From: Finegoldia magna_J
GTDB taxonomy: Bacteria; Bacillota; Clostridia; Tissierellales; Peptoniphilaceae
Assembly: GCF_002243175.1 (NCBI RefSeq)
Contig: NZ_NDYF01000017.1
Span: 1-64,000 of the forward strand
DNA length: 64,000 nt
Direction: 5' to 3'
Program-made: the position numbers and the translations under genes
The notes under the pieces: model-generated
The model's database searches: none
What the model was told of the DNA's origin: nothing
Seen by the model: only the letters and a program-made list of their open reading frames with translations
Part shown: in pieces, positions 25,570 through 33,738 of the stretch
Numbering within the stretch: the first letter of the stretch is position 1
Layout of the letters: every line of letters begins with the position of its first letter

Positions 25570-26856
25570 CTAGTAAAGCTTAACTGTTAAGTTGTGGAAT
25601 CCTATTTCAGATGTAGAACCAGTAACAGCGTTAAGTTCGCAAACAATAGTTCCTTTTTCTTCATCCAAACATCCATCCCAACCACCAGCTAAGTTCTTAA
25701 TGGCTTCTACATTACCAATAATTTTGTCCGGCTTATCCAAATGAACAAGGTGAGATACATTTCCTGTAGATACTACAGCACATGCTTCCTTCTTGGCATC
25801 TGCCAAAGGTTGAGAATCTCCTGCCCATCCAGCACATTCGTCAGTAATAAGTACCGATTTTATTCCAGCTTTTTCCAATCCTGAAGATATCATTACCAAG
25901 TCTGAGTCTGGATTACCGTAACCTTCTTCAGAAATTACTACACCATCTGCAGCCAACATCTTACATAGCTTAACAGTGTAATCGCAAGTTCTAAATTTAC
26001 CATCCAATGTAGTAAGTTCTGGAACCATAATTTCACCGACAAAATTAATAGTTTTGCCATGTTCCTTGTACAATTCCTTAATTACTGAGTTGTTTTGGTG
26101 TTGGTAAGTTGTTATCTTATCGCAAGCAGCTACACAGTTACCACTTACAACAGCACCGTCCAACTCTTCATTAGGATGAAGAAGTGTAGGCAAAATCTTC
26201 TTAACATCAACACCATAAATGTACACATCGTGAAGCAAACCTTGTGCAATCATCATTTGTGCATATACGACTCTTGGAAGATCTTTAAGTTTTTCTGCTT
26301 CTGTTTTAATATCTTGAATTTCAAAGATTTCTGAATTATCGCACTCTACATTTTCAAGAGCATATCCTAAATATTCCGCTGACTTCAAACCTACAAGTCT
26401 AGCACAAGTTTCGTGTTCGTGAGGTTCGATATCTTTTTGAACTGTAATATCCACAACTACATTCAAAGTCTTGGAAAATGGAGTGTAGTCTGCTCCTTCT
26501 CCCCACATATCTATAATTCCTTCTTGGAAACCAACCACATCACCGACAGTAACTACAGCAACATTTTTCATAATTTTAGTGATTCCGTCTCCAAGTTGTT
26601 CGATTTCACCTGTGACACCTGGGAACTTATTCGTTCTACCAACTCTAAATCTAGGTTCAATACAATCTTTAACTGGAATAATCCTAGTTTTTTCGCCAGG
26701 CTTAGCCAAGTCAATGCTAATTTCTGTTACAAAATCGACATCCTTTAAAAAATCGATCATTTCATCTTTGTTGATAAAAAGAGTCTTATTTTCTACCTTA
26801 GTAGTATCAGAAAACTTAACATCTTCAATCAGACAGTTTTGATATTCTAATTTCAT
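25570..26856 (-). CDS. grdE: glycine/sarcosine/betaine reductase component B, proprotein subunit (GrdE-like)
   Basis: The 428-residue proprotein is split autocatalytically into two subunits, creating a pyruvoyl group that forms a Schiff base with the substrate amine. The cleavage site is visible at N240-C241 in SGNCVAACDKITTYQHQNN. AAGGAG precedes the ATG. It lies between grdX and grdB in the same operon. Known of the family: GrdE (glycine), GrdG (sarcosine) and GrdI (betaine) are paralogues; the adjacent secondary transporter slightly favours an imported substrate such as betaine or sarcosine, but this is inference. Confidence 0.92.
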   Translation of the reverse strand: MKLEYQNCLIEDVKFSDTTKVENKTLFINKDEMIDFLKDVDFVTEISIDLAKPGEKTRIIPVKDCIEPRFRVGRTNKFPGVTGEIEQLGDGITKIMKNVAVVTVGDVVGFQEGIIDMWGEGADYTPFSKTLNVVVDITVQKDIEPHEHETCARLVGLKSAEYLGYALENVECDNSEIFEIQDIKTEAEKLKDLPRVVYAQMMIAQGLLHDVYIYGVDVKKILPTLLHPNEELDGAVVSGNCVAACDKITTYQHQNNSVIKELYKEHGKTINFVGEIMVPELTTLDGKFRTCDYTVKLCKMLAADGVVISEEGYGNPDSDLVMISSGLEKAGIKSVLITDECAGWAGDSQPLADAKKEACAVVSTGNVSHLVHLDKPDKIIGNVEAIKNLAGGWDGCLDEEKGTIVCELNAVTGSTSEIGFHNLTVKLY

Positions 26857-26872
26857 AACTCCAACTCCTTCA

Positions 26873-27223
26873 TTAATTCTCTATACCTTCTTTTAGAAGA
26901 ACCGCATCGAGAGTACAATAATCTTCACCATTTCTGTAATCTGGCTTTCGAACTCCCATAGTGTTGATATATTTTTCGATAGAGTTTTCAATAATTTCAA
27001 TTGACCTTTCCGAAAAACCTTTTTTCATCACTACACTTCTAACCGGCGAATAAAACATCCTAATCGATGCAGCTAGAGGATGAGTAACCAAAGAATACCC
27101 CAAATGTGTGAGATCTCTTACCTTATAAAGCACATCCAAATATTCTCCTTCGATATTAATAGTGTTGTCGTATTCGTTAATTACGTAACTATTATTAGTA
27201 ACAATTACTATATCCTTTTCCAT
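26873..27223 (-). CDS. grdX: GrdX family protein
   Basis: The 116-residue cytosolic protein shows the GrdX pattern: an N-terminal IVIVTNNSYV strand, EYLDVLYKVRDLTHLGYSLVTHPLAASIRM, and a C-terminal helix-rich tail. Members sit at the head of glycine-reductase operons; their role is not established. The start is ATG 27223, with AAGGAGG 7 bases before it. A frame extending to 27325 would need to begin inside the hairpin upstream and is rejected. It is the first gene of the grdX-grdE-grdB-transporter operon. Confidence 0.88.
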   Translation of the reverse strand: MEKDIVIVTNNSYVINEYDNTINIEGEYLDVLYKVRDLTHLGYSLVTHPLAASIRMFYSPVRSVVMKKGFSERSIEIIENSIEKYINTMGVRKPDYRNGEDYCTLDAVLLKEGIEN

Positions 27224-27264
27224 AACCATCCTCCTTGTACTATTATTAAACCATATTTCTTGAT

Positions 27265-27316
27265 AAAAAAAAGTTAGCACACTAACACTAATTAAAGTAA
27301 TTATTAGTATGCTAAC
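27265..27316 (-). terminator. intrinsic terminator just upstream of grdX (terminator or attenuator)
   Basis: On the minus strand GTTAGCA pairs with TGCTAAC, extended by an imperfect ACTAAT/ATTAGT stem, and is followed by eight T (27272-27265). It ends 41 bases before the grdX start codon and 100 bases after the stop of the upstream gene. Confidence 0.7.
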
Positions 27317-27417
27317 ACAAAACAAAAAAATTTAGTTATAAATTTCTTTTTTTTAATTTTAAGTATCAGGTAACGGTTAAAATATTTTATCCTATACTCT
27401 CAAATCAATATTTTAAA

Positions 27418-28176
27418 TTAACTATTTTTAACTTTTTCAATTAATTTCAAAAATTTCTTTTCATTCTGTTGTTCATTGGTAATCCATTTTCCATCATAAA
27501 ACAACGCATAAGTCGTGCATGGAGTGGGAGCTTGTTGTGCTTGTTGTTTGGAATGGATGTGAACTGTTTTGAAGGAAATGTTGTTTTCTTGTGCGATTTT
27601 TTCTAAAATAGGTACATATTTTGCATTGAATGGGCATTGATTGGTATAGTACAAGACAACTCCTTTTTCTTCAATGTGAGGATTTTTGGCTTGTGTTTTA
27701 AATTTTGGGATAGGATTATTTTCACCAAATGGCAAATACATTAGATTTATTCCACAATCAGAATCATCAGCTACACGAAATCCTTTTTTTGACAAATATT
27801 TAGGATCAGATAGGAATGGCTTTTTCTTTTTAGAAGAAAGTATACACAGACCAATTTTACCTTGTGATTTTGCATCTTGGATACATTGATTAAGCAAATC
27901 ATTTGAATATCCGTGACCTTTTAACGCTCCTGAAACCCAAAAGCAATCAATATACATATAATCATCTGCTTTAATTGGTATCCACGCACTTTCAGCTGGT
28001 ATGTATTCAATGAAACATTTACCCCTTTTTTCTGATTTGATGAATACAAGACCATCGTCAAAGCAGCTTTTCATCCATTCTTTCTTCGAACAAACTTGAA
28101 TATCTTTGTTGTTTGATAATGCACAACAAATATGTTCAGTATCTATATTGTCTTTTGTCACGCGTATATATTCCAT
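27418..28176 (-). CDS. GNAT acetyltransferase fused to a thioredoxin-like YoaP domain
   Basis: The 252-residue protein has an N-terminal GNAT fold (residues 1-150) with the acetyl-CoA loop region WVSGALKGHGYSNDLL. It is joined to a C-terminal thioredoxin-like domain (GVVLYYTNQCPFNAKYVPILEKIA, about residues 175-250) as in Bacillus YoaP. The single cysteine in NQCPF replaces a CxxC pair. Substrate unknown. It is transcribed ahead of the grd operon but separated from it by a terminator, and its own ATG follows a weak GGGGTG. Confidence 0.8.
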   Translation of the reverse strand: MEYIRVTKDNIDTEHICCALSNNKDIQVCSKKEWMKSCFDDGLVFIKSEKRGKCFIEYIPAESAWIPIKADDYMYIDCFWVSGALKGHGYSNDLLNQCIQDAKSQGKIGLCILSSKKKKPFLSDPKYLSKKGFRVADDSDCGINLMYLPFGENNPIPKFKTQAKNPHIEEKGVVLYYTNQCPFNAKYVPILEKIAQENNISFKTVHIHSKQQAQQAPTPCTTYALFYDGKWITNEQQNEKKFLKLIEKVKNS

Positions 28177-28235
28177 GAATTTTCACCCCATTTTTATTTT
28201 ATTATATACCATTTAAAGGGGTTATATAATAAAAT

Positions 28236-28268
28236 AATCGACACAAGTTGTGTTATTCTGTGCCGATT
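28236..28268 (-). terminator. intrinsic terminator of the fucose operon
   Basis: On the minus strand AATCGGCACA pairs with TGTGTCGATT and is followed by an AT-rich tail (TATTTTATT), 13 bp beyond the last gene of the operon. Confidence 0.65.
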
Positions 28269-28280
28269 ATGTTCATTATT

Positions 28281-29078
28281 TTATTTTAAGTTGTAGCATT
28301 TAATGGCATTGTTGTAGAATATGTCTTCATCGTCATTGAAGAAATCTCTAACTATTTGAAGGTGTTTATCAAATGTAGAGTACAATTCTACTACTGGCCA
28401 ATTGGATGCATAAATTAACTTGTCTTTGTCGAATGTTTCTTTTATGAATTCCAGTAATTCTTGGACAAATTTTTCATCTTCTGTGGCAAATCCAGAAACT
28501 TTTACATACAAGTTAGGTAAGCTTGCTAAGTTTTTCATATCTTTTTTATATTTTTCTAATAATTCAACTGGATTTCCTAAATGATTTAATACTACTTTTA
28601 ATTCTGGAACTTGTTTTAATGCTTGGTACAAATCATCTAATTCTTCTACTCTGTTGCATGATTCAAATATTAGTCCTCTGTTAGCTAATTCTTGTAATCC
28701 TTCGATGAAGGATTCTTCAAGACAACGTCCTTTTGGGTTGTCATCAGTGTGTAGAGGTTCTCTGATCCCAACTGATTGTGCTGGTACTCTCATTGTTGGA
28801 GATACTTTGCTTCTGAGTAGTGTTGCCAATAATTTTTCGTTGTTTTTCTTGATATTATATATGATTTCATCTTCTTGGATAGGATCTTTTCCATCTACTT
28901 CAACATATATTCCACCTACAAAATCAATGTCTTCTATCTTGTCGTAGTTTTCAATATATTGTTGAATTGTGAATGTTTTTTTGATGGTTTCAGGAACTCC
29001 CGTTAACCAAGGTAAATCTTGTTTTTCAAGATCCCAAATGTGAAAATGTGTGTCGATTATTTTAAGTTTGTTTGCCAT
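28281..29078 (-). CDS. amidohydrolase-family lactonase, probable L-fuconolactone hydrolase
   Basis: The 265-residue TIM-barrel enzyme of the amidohydrolase_2 group has DTHFHIWD near the N-terminus, a central NHLGNP histidine and YASNWPV with the C-terminal aspartate region replaced by Asn. Homologues open L-fucono-1,5-lactone or L-rhamnono-lactone to the acid. It is the last gene of a six-gene operon with FucP, an SDR dehydrogenase, a UxaA-type dehydratase and a DapA-type aldolase, which fits the second step of non-phosphorylating L-fucose breakdown. AGAGGAAAA precedes the ATG. Confidence 0.82.
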   Translation of the reverse strand: MANKLKIIDTHFHIWDLEKQDLPWLTGVPETIKKTFTIQQYIENYDKIEDIDFVGGIYVEVDGKDPIQEDEIIYNIKKNNEKLLATLLRSKVSPTMRVPAQSVGIREPLHTDDNPKGRCLEESFIEGLQELANRGLIFESCNRVEELDDLYQALKQVPELKVVLNHLGNPVELLEKYKKDMKNLASLPNLYVKVSGFATEDEKFVQELLEFIKETFDKDKLIYASNWPVVELYSTFDKHLQIVRDFFNDDEDIFYNNAIKCYNLK

Positions 29079-29091
29079 TTTGTTTTCCTCT

Positions 29092-30354
29092 CTAATTACT
29101 TTTTACTGATCCTTTGAATCCGTACCATGAGCAATATAAAAATCCTGGTACTGCTAATGCCAACGCTATTTGTAGGTTAGATGCATCTGCTATCGCACTC
29201 ATTAATAGAGGAATTAGTGCTGCTCCAACGATACTCATTGTTAGCATACTTGCTGCAACTTTTGCTTCTGATCCTTGAATATCATGTAATGCTAATGAGT
29301 AAATTGTAGGGAATCCTATTGATATAAATAGGTATGATATTATGAATCCTATTACAGAAACTTTTCCCAATCCCATGGCAACTGCTGCAAAGAAAATTGC
29401 AGATAATAGCATATATACTCCCAATATTTTACCAGCTTTGAATTTATTCATAAGAGGTGTTGTTACGAAACGGCCAACTGTGAATAAAAGTGACAATATT
29501 CCTAGATATTGTGTAGCTTGTCCTGCTGTTAATCCTTCCCATTGTCCCACAGCATAAGCTGAGAACAAGGACATTCCTGCAACTTGTAATCCTATGAATA
29601 TGAATTCTGCTACAAGTCCCAATACGAAATGAGGTTTATTCATAAGTCTTTTGATGATAAATTTTGTTGGTTCATGAACATTTTCATCTTCTTCAACATC
29701 ACCTGGAGGTGTTGGTAATTTTACGAAGATAAACGTTGCAAATACAGCTATCAATACTATTGCAATGATTAGATATATGTTTTTCGTGCTTGTTAAAAAG
29801 CTTAACTTCGCTTCATCAAATCCAGAATTTCCTGGTTTTACTGTCGCTCCTACGATTCCACCAAGAATAAGTGGTCCTACGATGTTACCTACTCCGTTGA
29901 AGCTTTGTGCAAGGTTTATTCTAGTGGATTCTTTTTCAGGATCTCCAAGTTTTGTGATGTAAGGGTTACAGTTTGTTTCAAGAGATGTAGCACCTGCTGC
30001 TATTACAAACATTGCCAACAAAAATAGTGGATAGTTTGTAGATATTGTTGCTGGTACTGTCAAGAATGATCCTGCGATAAATAACGCAAGTCCAAGCAAT
30101 ATTCCAGCTTTGTATCCTTTTTTTCTAGCTAAGTTTGCTGCTGGAATGGATATGAAGAAATACGCTCCGTAATATGCAACTTGAAGTAGTGCAGATTCTG
30201 TACCACTTAATTGCATGTAGTTTTCCATAGGAGTTTTCAAAGCGTTTACCAAGTTCATCGTCAATCCCCATACGAAGAATAGCGATGTAACAAGAATTAT
30301 CGCAAGCTTTGCTTTTCCTCCTGTCAATTGTTTAGTGTTTTTGTTTTCTGTCAT
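29092..30354 (-). CDS. fucP: L-fucose:H+ symporter FucP-like MFS transporter
   Basis: The product is 420 residues with 12 membrane helices. It carries FucP-family marks: LVTSLFFVWGLTMNLVNALKTPMENYM in helix 1 and GATSLETNCNPYITKLGDP in the middle, where FucP has the conserved ETxxNPY motif. FucP imports L-fucose with protons. The start is ATG 30354 after AGGTGATAG; a GTG at 30363 is less well placed. It sits between the dehydrogenase and lactonase genes, supporting fucose as the operon substrate. Confidence 0.9.
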   Translation of the reverse strand: MTENKNTKQLTGGKAKLAIILVTSLFFVWGLTMNLVNALKTPMENYMQLSGTESALLQVAYYGAYFFISIPAANLARKKGYKAGILLGLALFIAGSFLTVPATISTNYPLFLLAMFVIAAGATSLETNCNPYITKLGDPEKESTRINLAQSFNGVGNIVGPLILGGIVGATVKPGNSGFDEAKLSFLTSTKNIYLIIAIVLIAVFATFIFVKLPTPPGDVEEDENVHEPTKFIIKRLMNKPHFVLGLVAEFIFIGLQVAGMSLFSAYAVGQWEGLTAGQATQYLGILSLLFTVGRFVTTPLMNKFKAGKILGVYMLLSAIFFAAVAMGLGKVSVIGFIISYLFISIGFPTIYSLALHDIQGSEAKVAASMLTMSIVGAALIPLLMSAIADASNLQIALALAVPGFLYCSWYGFKGSVKSN

Positions 30355-30372
30355 TACTATCACCTATTTGTA

Positions 30373-31164
30373 TTAGTCAAGTGCACGGTCCAAGTGTACG
30401 TATCCACCGTCAACGTGTACCCATTGTCCTGTTGTGTGAGATGATTTGTCAGATAACAAGAATGCTGCTGTGTTAGCAATTTCAGCTGGTTCTGTCATTC
30501 TGTGTTCAAGTGGAATTCTGTCTGTGATTAAACTTAAACGTTCTTGTTGTGCTTTTTCGTCTCCAAATGTTTTAATCCAATCTTGGTACAATGGAGTCCA
30601 AGCTTCTGCAACAACTATCGCATTAACTCTTACACTATCTTTAATAAATGCTGCTGCCCATTCTCTTGTAAGTCCAAGGATAGCTCCTTTTGCTGCTGCA
30701 TATGCAGATGTTTTCCCTTGTCCAGTAAGAGCTGTCTTGGATGAAATGTTTACTATTGATCCTTTGTTTTTCTTTAATTCTGGAAGTGCTTGTCTTACTA
30801 ATTCGTAGTAGTGAGTAAGGTTAGAATGAATTGATTTTTCGAAATCTTGCCAAGAAGTTTCTTCAATATCCAAGTTGTCGTTACGTCCAGCGTTGTTCAC
30901 AACACCATCGATGTGACCATGTTTTTTCACAACATCTTTTACAATAGCTTCGATTTCTTCAGTGTTGTTCAAATCAATGAAGTAAATCTCATATTTGTCT
31001 GTAATTTCTTCCAATTCTTTCTTGAATGGTTCGTATTGATCGTTTTTTCTGTTCAATACAACTGGAATTGCTCCTTCTCTTGCCACTTGAAGTGCTATCG
31101 CACGTCCTATTCCTTTAAATCCGCCTGTTACAAAAATTACTTTGTCTTTTAAACCTAAATCCAT
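30373..31164 (-). CDS. short-chain dehydrogenase, probable L-fucose 1-dehydrogenase
   Basis: This classical SDR of 263 residues has the cofactor motif TGGFKGIGRA, NNAGRN, the catalytic Ser in NISSK, and Tyr-Lys in YAAAKGA. The absence of an aspartate at the end of strand 2 in favour of LNRKND suggests NADP or dual use. By position it should oxidise L-fucose to L-fuconolactone, the role of FucX (Cj0485) in Campylobacter jejuni. AAGGAGAAG precedes the ATG. Confidence 0.82.
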   Translation of the reverse strand: MDLGLKDKVIFVTGGFKGIGRAIALQVAREGAIPVVLNRKNDQYEPFKKELEEITDKYEIYFIDLNNTEEIEAIVKDVVKKHGHIDGVVNNAGRNDNLDIEETSWQDFEKSIHSNLTHYYELVRQALPELKKNKGSIVNISSKTALTGQGKTSAYAAAKGAILGLTREWAAAFIKDSVRVNAIVVAEAWTPLYQDWIKTFGDEKAQQERLSLITDRIPLEHRMTEPAEIANTAAFLLSDKSSHTTGQWVHVDGGYVHLDRALD

Positions 31165-31192
31165 GTTTCTTCTCCTTAATTATTATTTTTAT

Positions 31193-32362
31193 TTACACAA
31201 ATACAGCTGTACGTTGTATTGCTAATTCAGTAAAACCAAGTTCTTCTGCTTTTGTTTCTTCGCCGTTACAATAATCTATAACTCTGTCGATTAATTTTTC
31301 TCTTAGCTCATCCATGCTTACTTCATCGAACAAAACCCCACTAGCATCGAAATCAATGTTGTCCGACATTTTTTCGTAAGTTTCTCTATTCGCAGTCACT
31401 TTAACAACTGGAGCTATTGGATTTCCCGTTGGGGTTCCTCTTCCTGTTGTAAATACTACAATTTGTGCTCCACCTGCGATTAACCCTGTGACAGATGCTG
31501 AGTCGTTACTTGGAGTATCCATGATTACAAGTCCTTGACCAGTTTCCATTGGTTGTGCGTAATCGTAAATTTTATTGATAGGAGATGTTCCTCCTTTGTG
31601 GATGCATCCAAGTGATTTTTCTTCTAATGTTGTAAGTCCCCCATGGATATTTCCCGGTGAAGGATTTCCTTCTCTAACATCTTTTCCTGTCATTTGTCTG
31701 ATATTGTCTTCGTAAGTTTTTACTATATTGTAGATTTTGTCGCGGGTTTCTTCGTTGGAAGCACGCTTTGCTAAAATATGTTCCGCCCCTATGAATTCTG
31801 TTGTTTCGCAAATCACTGTAGTTGCTTTTTGTTCTACCAAATAATCGCTAACTTGTCCTACAAGAGGATTGGAAACAAGTCCACTTGTCGTATCAGATCC
31901 ACCGCAGTTTGTTCCAAAAATCAATTCAGAAACAGGCACTTCTACGCGTTGTTGTTTGTTTGCTTCTTCAACCATTTTCTTAGCAAGTTCTGTCGCTTTT
32001 TTGATTGTTTTGATAGTGCCGCCTTCGTTTTGAATAACAAGTGATTCAAGAGGTTTGTTGGTACGTCTGTTGATTTCTGCCATTACTTTTGTGATTTGTG
32101 CATCTTCGCAACCAAGTGAAATAGCAATCGTTCCATATATATTAGGATTGGCCGCTAATCCTGCTATAGTTTCAATAGTCATATCCAAATCACTACCTAC
32201 TTGTGAACAACCAGTCTGTAAATTAAAGGTTGTCGTTCCTTCAACTTTTTGAGAAACCATTCTAGTTGTGTCAGATGCACACATAGAACAAGGTAATATC
32301 AAAACTTTGTTTCTAATGCCGACTCTTCCGTCTGGTCTTCTATATCCCATAAATGTCTTCAT
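31193..32362 (-). CDS. UxaA-family dehydratase large part, probable L-fuconate dehydratase
   Basis: The 389-residue protein matches the C-terminal (GD_AH) part of altronate/galactarate dehydratases: GYRRPDGRVGIRNK at the start, LGCEDAQ, the FGTNCGGSDTTSGL motif and TTGRGTPTGNPIAPVVKV. It removes water from a sugar acid to give a 2-keto-3-deoxy acid. The N-terminal SAF domain is encoded separately by the preceding gene (32366), as in the split enzyme of Campylobacter. AAAGGAG precedes the ATG. Fuconate as substrate is inferred from the operon. Confidence 0.85.
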   Translation of the reverse strand: MKTFMGYRRPDGRVGIRNKVLILPCSMCASDTTRMVSQKVEGTTTFNLQTGCSQVGSDLDMTIETIAGLAANPNIYGTIAISLGCEDAQITKVMAEINRRTNKPLESLVIQNEGGTIKTIKKATELAKKMVEEANKQQRVEVPVSELIFGTNCGGSDTTSGLVSNPLVGQVSDYLVEQKATTVICETTEFIGAEHILAKRASNEETRDKIYNIVKTYEDNIRQMTGKDVREGNPSPGNIHGGLTTLEEKSLGCIHKGGTSPINKIYDYAQPMETGQGLVIMDTPSNDSASVTGLIAGGAQIVVFTTGRGTPTGNPIAPVVKVTANRETYEKMSDNIDFDASGVLFDEVSMDELREKLIDRVIDYCNGEETKAEELGFTELAIQRTAVFV

Positions 32363-32365
32363 TAA

Positions 32366-32662
32366 CTATTTCTCCTTTAATTTATTGTTCTCTCTGTTAT
32401 CTTTTACATTGTGCGTATGAACATAATCTCCAACTTTTATATCACAACTTGCAAGCCCGATATGTTCGCCGTATTTAATCACATAATCATTTTCTTTAAT
32501 ATCTCTGATAGCTATTTTGTGATATTGTGGAATACTTCCATTTGCAATGATGCTGTGAGAATTATTGTCCTTGTCAACATAAACAACCTCGTCGTTTTCC
32601 TTAACTTGACTAATCACCACAGCCACATTGTCGTCTTTATGAATTAATAATGCTTTAACCAT
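32366..32662 (-). CDS. SAF-domain small subunit of the UxaA-type dehydratase
   Basis: The 98-residue protein consists of the SAF domain found at the N-terminus of altronate dehydratases: ALLIHKDDNVAVVISQVKENDEV, then IPQYHKIAIRDIKENDYVIKYGEHIGLASCDIKVGDYVHTHNV. Its ATG overlaps the aldolase stop by eight bases, and the large subunit follows 3 bp downstream, so both parts should be made together and associate. Confidence 0.88.
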   Translation of the reverse strand: MVKALLIHKDDNVAVVISQVKENDEVVYVDKDNNSHSIIANGSIPQYHKIAIRDIKENDYVIKYGEHIGLASCDIKVGDYVHTHNVKDNRENNKLKEK

Positions 32663-33554
32663 TAATCTTCTCCGAATCTTTTAATATTTCAAATGCCCTA
32701 TCGATTTCATCTTCTGTGATTTTATCGTAAGGTAGCATACATTTAGTATTAATCTTCATACCTTCTCTTTTCAAAACATTCTTACATACATTTGAGAAGT
32801 TCGTTTGAATAGCGTAGATGTCCATCATTCTGTTGATGATTTTTTGGTATTTGTGAATTTCATCGAGATTATTATCGTTTGCAGCCTTCACCCAGTCTGC
32901 CCACAATTTTGGTCTTATATTTGAAAATCCTGATATGCAACCGCTTCCACCAGCGGCAATGTTTGCACTAAATTGATTGTCGAAACCAGAATAAACTCTG
33001 AAATCATCTCTTATTAATCTAGCTTTTGAAATTAACTCTTGAGTGTGCCCTGTTTCTGCTATAGTATCCTTCAATCCTACGATGTTTGGATATTTTTCGA
33101 TTAATTTCAACACAACATCAATCGAAATATTGTATCCAGTTCTTGCTGGATAATTGTAAATGTAGATGTCTCCTTCGATATTTTCTGCCATATATGAGAA
33201 ATATTCGTAAGCTTCTTCATCGTTCAATCCAAAATAAAATTGAGGAAGAATAACCACACCATCAGCTCCACATTTTAAAACTTCATTTGATAAATCAACA
33301 GTTTCTTGTGGTACTAATGAAGTTGTTCCAGCCAAAACTTTAATTCTTTTGTCAACTTTTTTGATAATTTCTTTAAGGAATTTCCTTTTTTGTTCAAAAG
33401 TAAATGCTGTAAATTCCCCTGCACTACCAAGTGGTAGGATTCCGTCAACTCCACCATCTATAACGTATTCAACAAGATTCAAAGTACCGTCAATATCGAT
33501 ATTTCCGTCATCTTGAATACTGGTTAATAGTGGAGTTATAATTTCGTATTTCAT
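32655..33554 (-). CDS. DapA-family aldolase, probable 2-keto-3-deoxy-L-fuconate aldolase
   Basis: This 299-residue class I aldolase of the DHDPS/NAL fold has LPLGSAGEFTAF for the GTTGE loop, the Schiff-base tyrosine region YNYPARTG and the catalytic lysine in NIVGLKDT. It should split 2-keto-3-deoxy-L-fuconate into pyruvate and L-lactaldehyde. It is the first gene of the operon, read from a promoter at 33653-33625. True DapA is unlikely because no lysine-pathway gene is near. TAGGAGTG precedes the ATG. Confidence 0.85.
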   Translation of the reverse strand: MKYEIITPLLTSIQDDGNIDIDGTLNLVEYVIDGGVDGILPLGSAGEFTAFTFEQKRKFLKEIIKKVDKRIKVLAGTTSLVPQETVDLSNEVLKCGADGVVILPQFYFGLNDEEAYEYFSYMAENIEGDIYIYNYPARTGYNISIDVVLKLIEKYPNIVGLKDTIAETGHTQELISKARLIRDDFRVYSGFDNQFSANIAAGGSGCISGFSNIRPKLWADWVKAANDNNLDEIHKYQKIINRMMDIYAIQTNFSNVCKNVLKREGMKINTKCMLPYDKITEDEIDRAFEILKDSEKING

Positions 33555-33580
33555 ATTACACTCCTAACTTTTTTAATAAC

Positions 33581-33594
33581 TTCGTATATACGAA
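33581..33594. promoter_or_regulatory. 14-bp perfect palindrome, candidate IclR-type operator
   Basis: TTCGTATATACGAA lies about 25-38 bases downstream of the predicted transcription start of the fucose operon and upstream of its ribosome site. This position would block transcription when a repressor is bound. The divergent IclR-family gene is the obvious candidate regulator. Confidence 0.55.
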
Positions 33595-33624
33595 TTACGT
33601 TTGTATTTACAATTTGTTAATTAC

Positions 33625-33653
33625 ATATTAACACCTGCTCTCAAGTCTGTCAA
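33625..33653 (-). promoter_or_regulatory. predicted sigma-A promoter of the fucose operon
   Basis: TTGACA (33653-33648) and TAATAT (33630-33625) are 17 bases apart on the minus strand. Confidence 0.7.
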
Positions 33654-33738
33654 CATTTTAATTTATGAAAAATGTGGTATACTTGTTTATATTAATTTAG
33701 ACCAAAATTAAAATACAAATATTAGAAAGAGTATTAAA

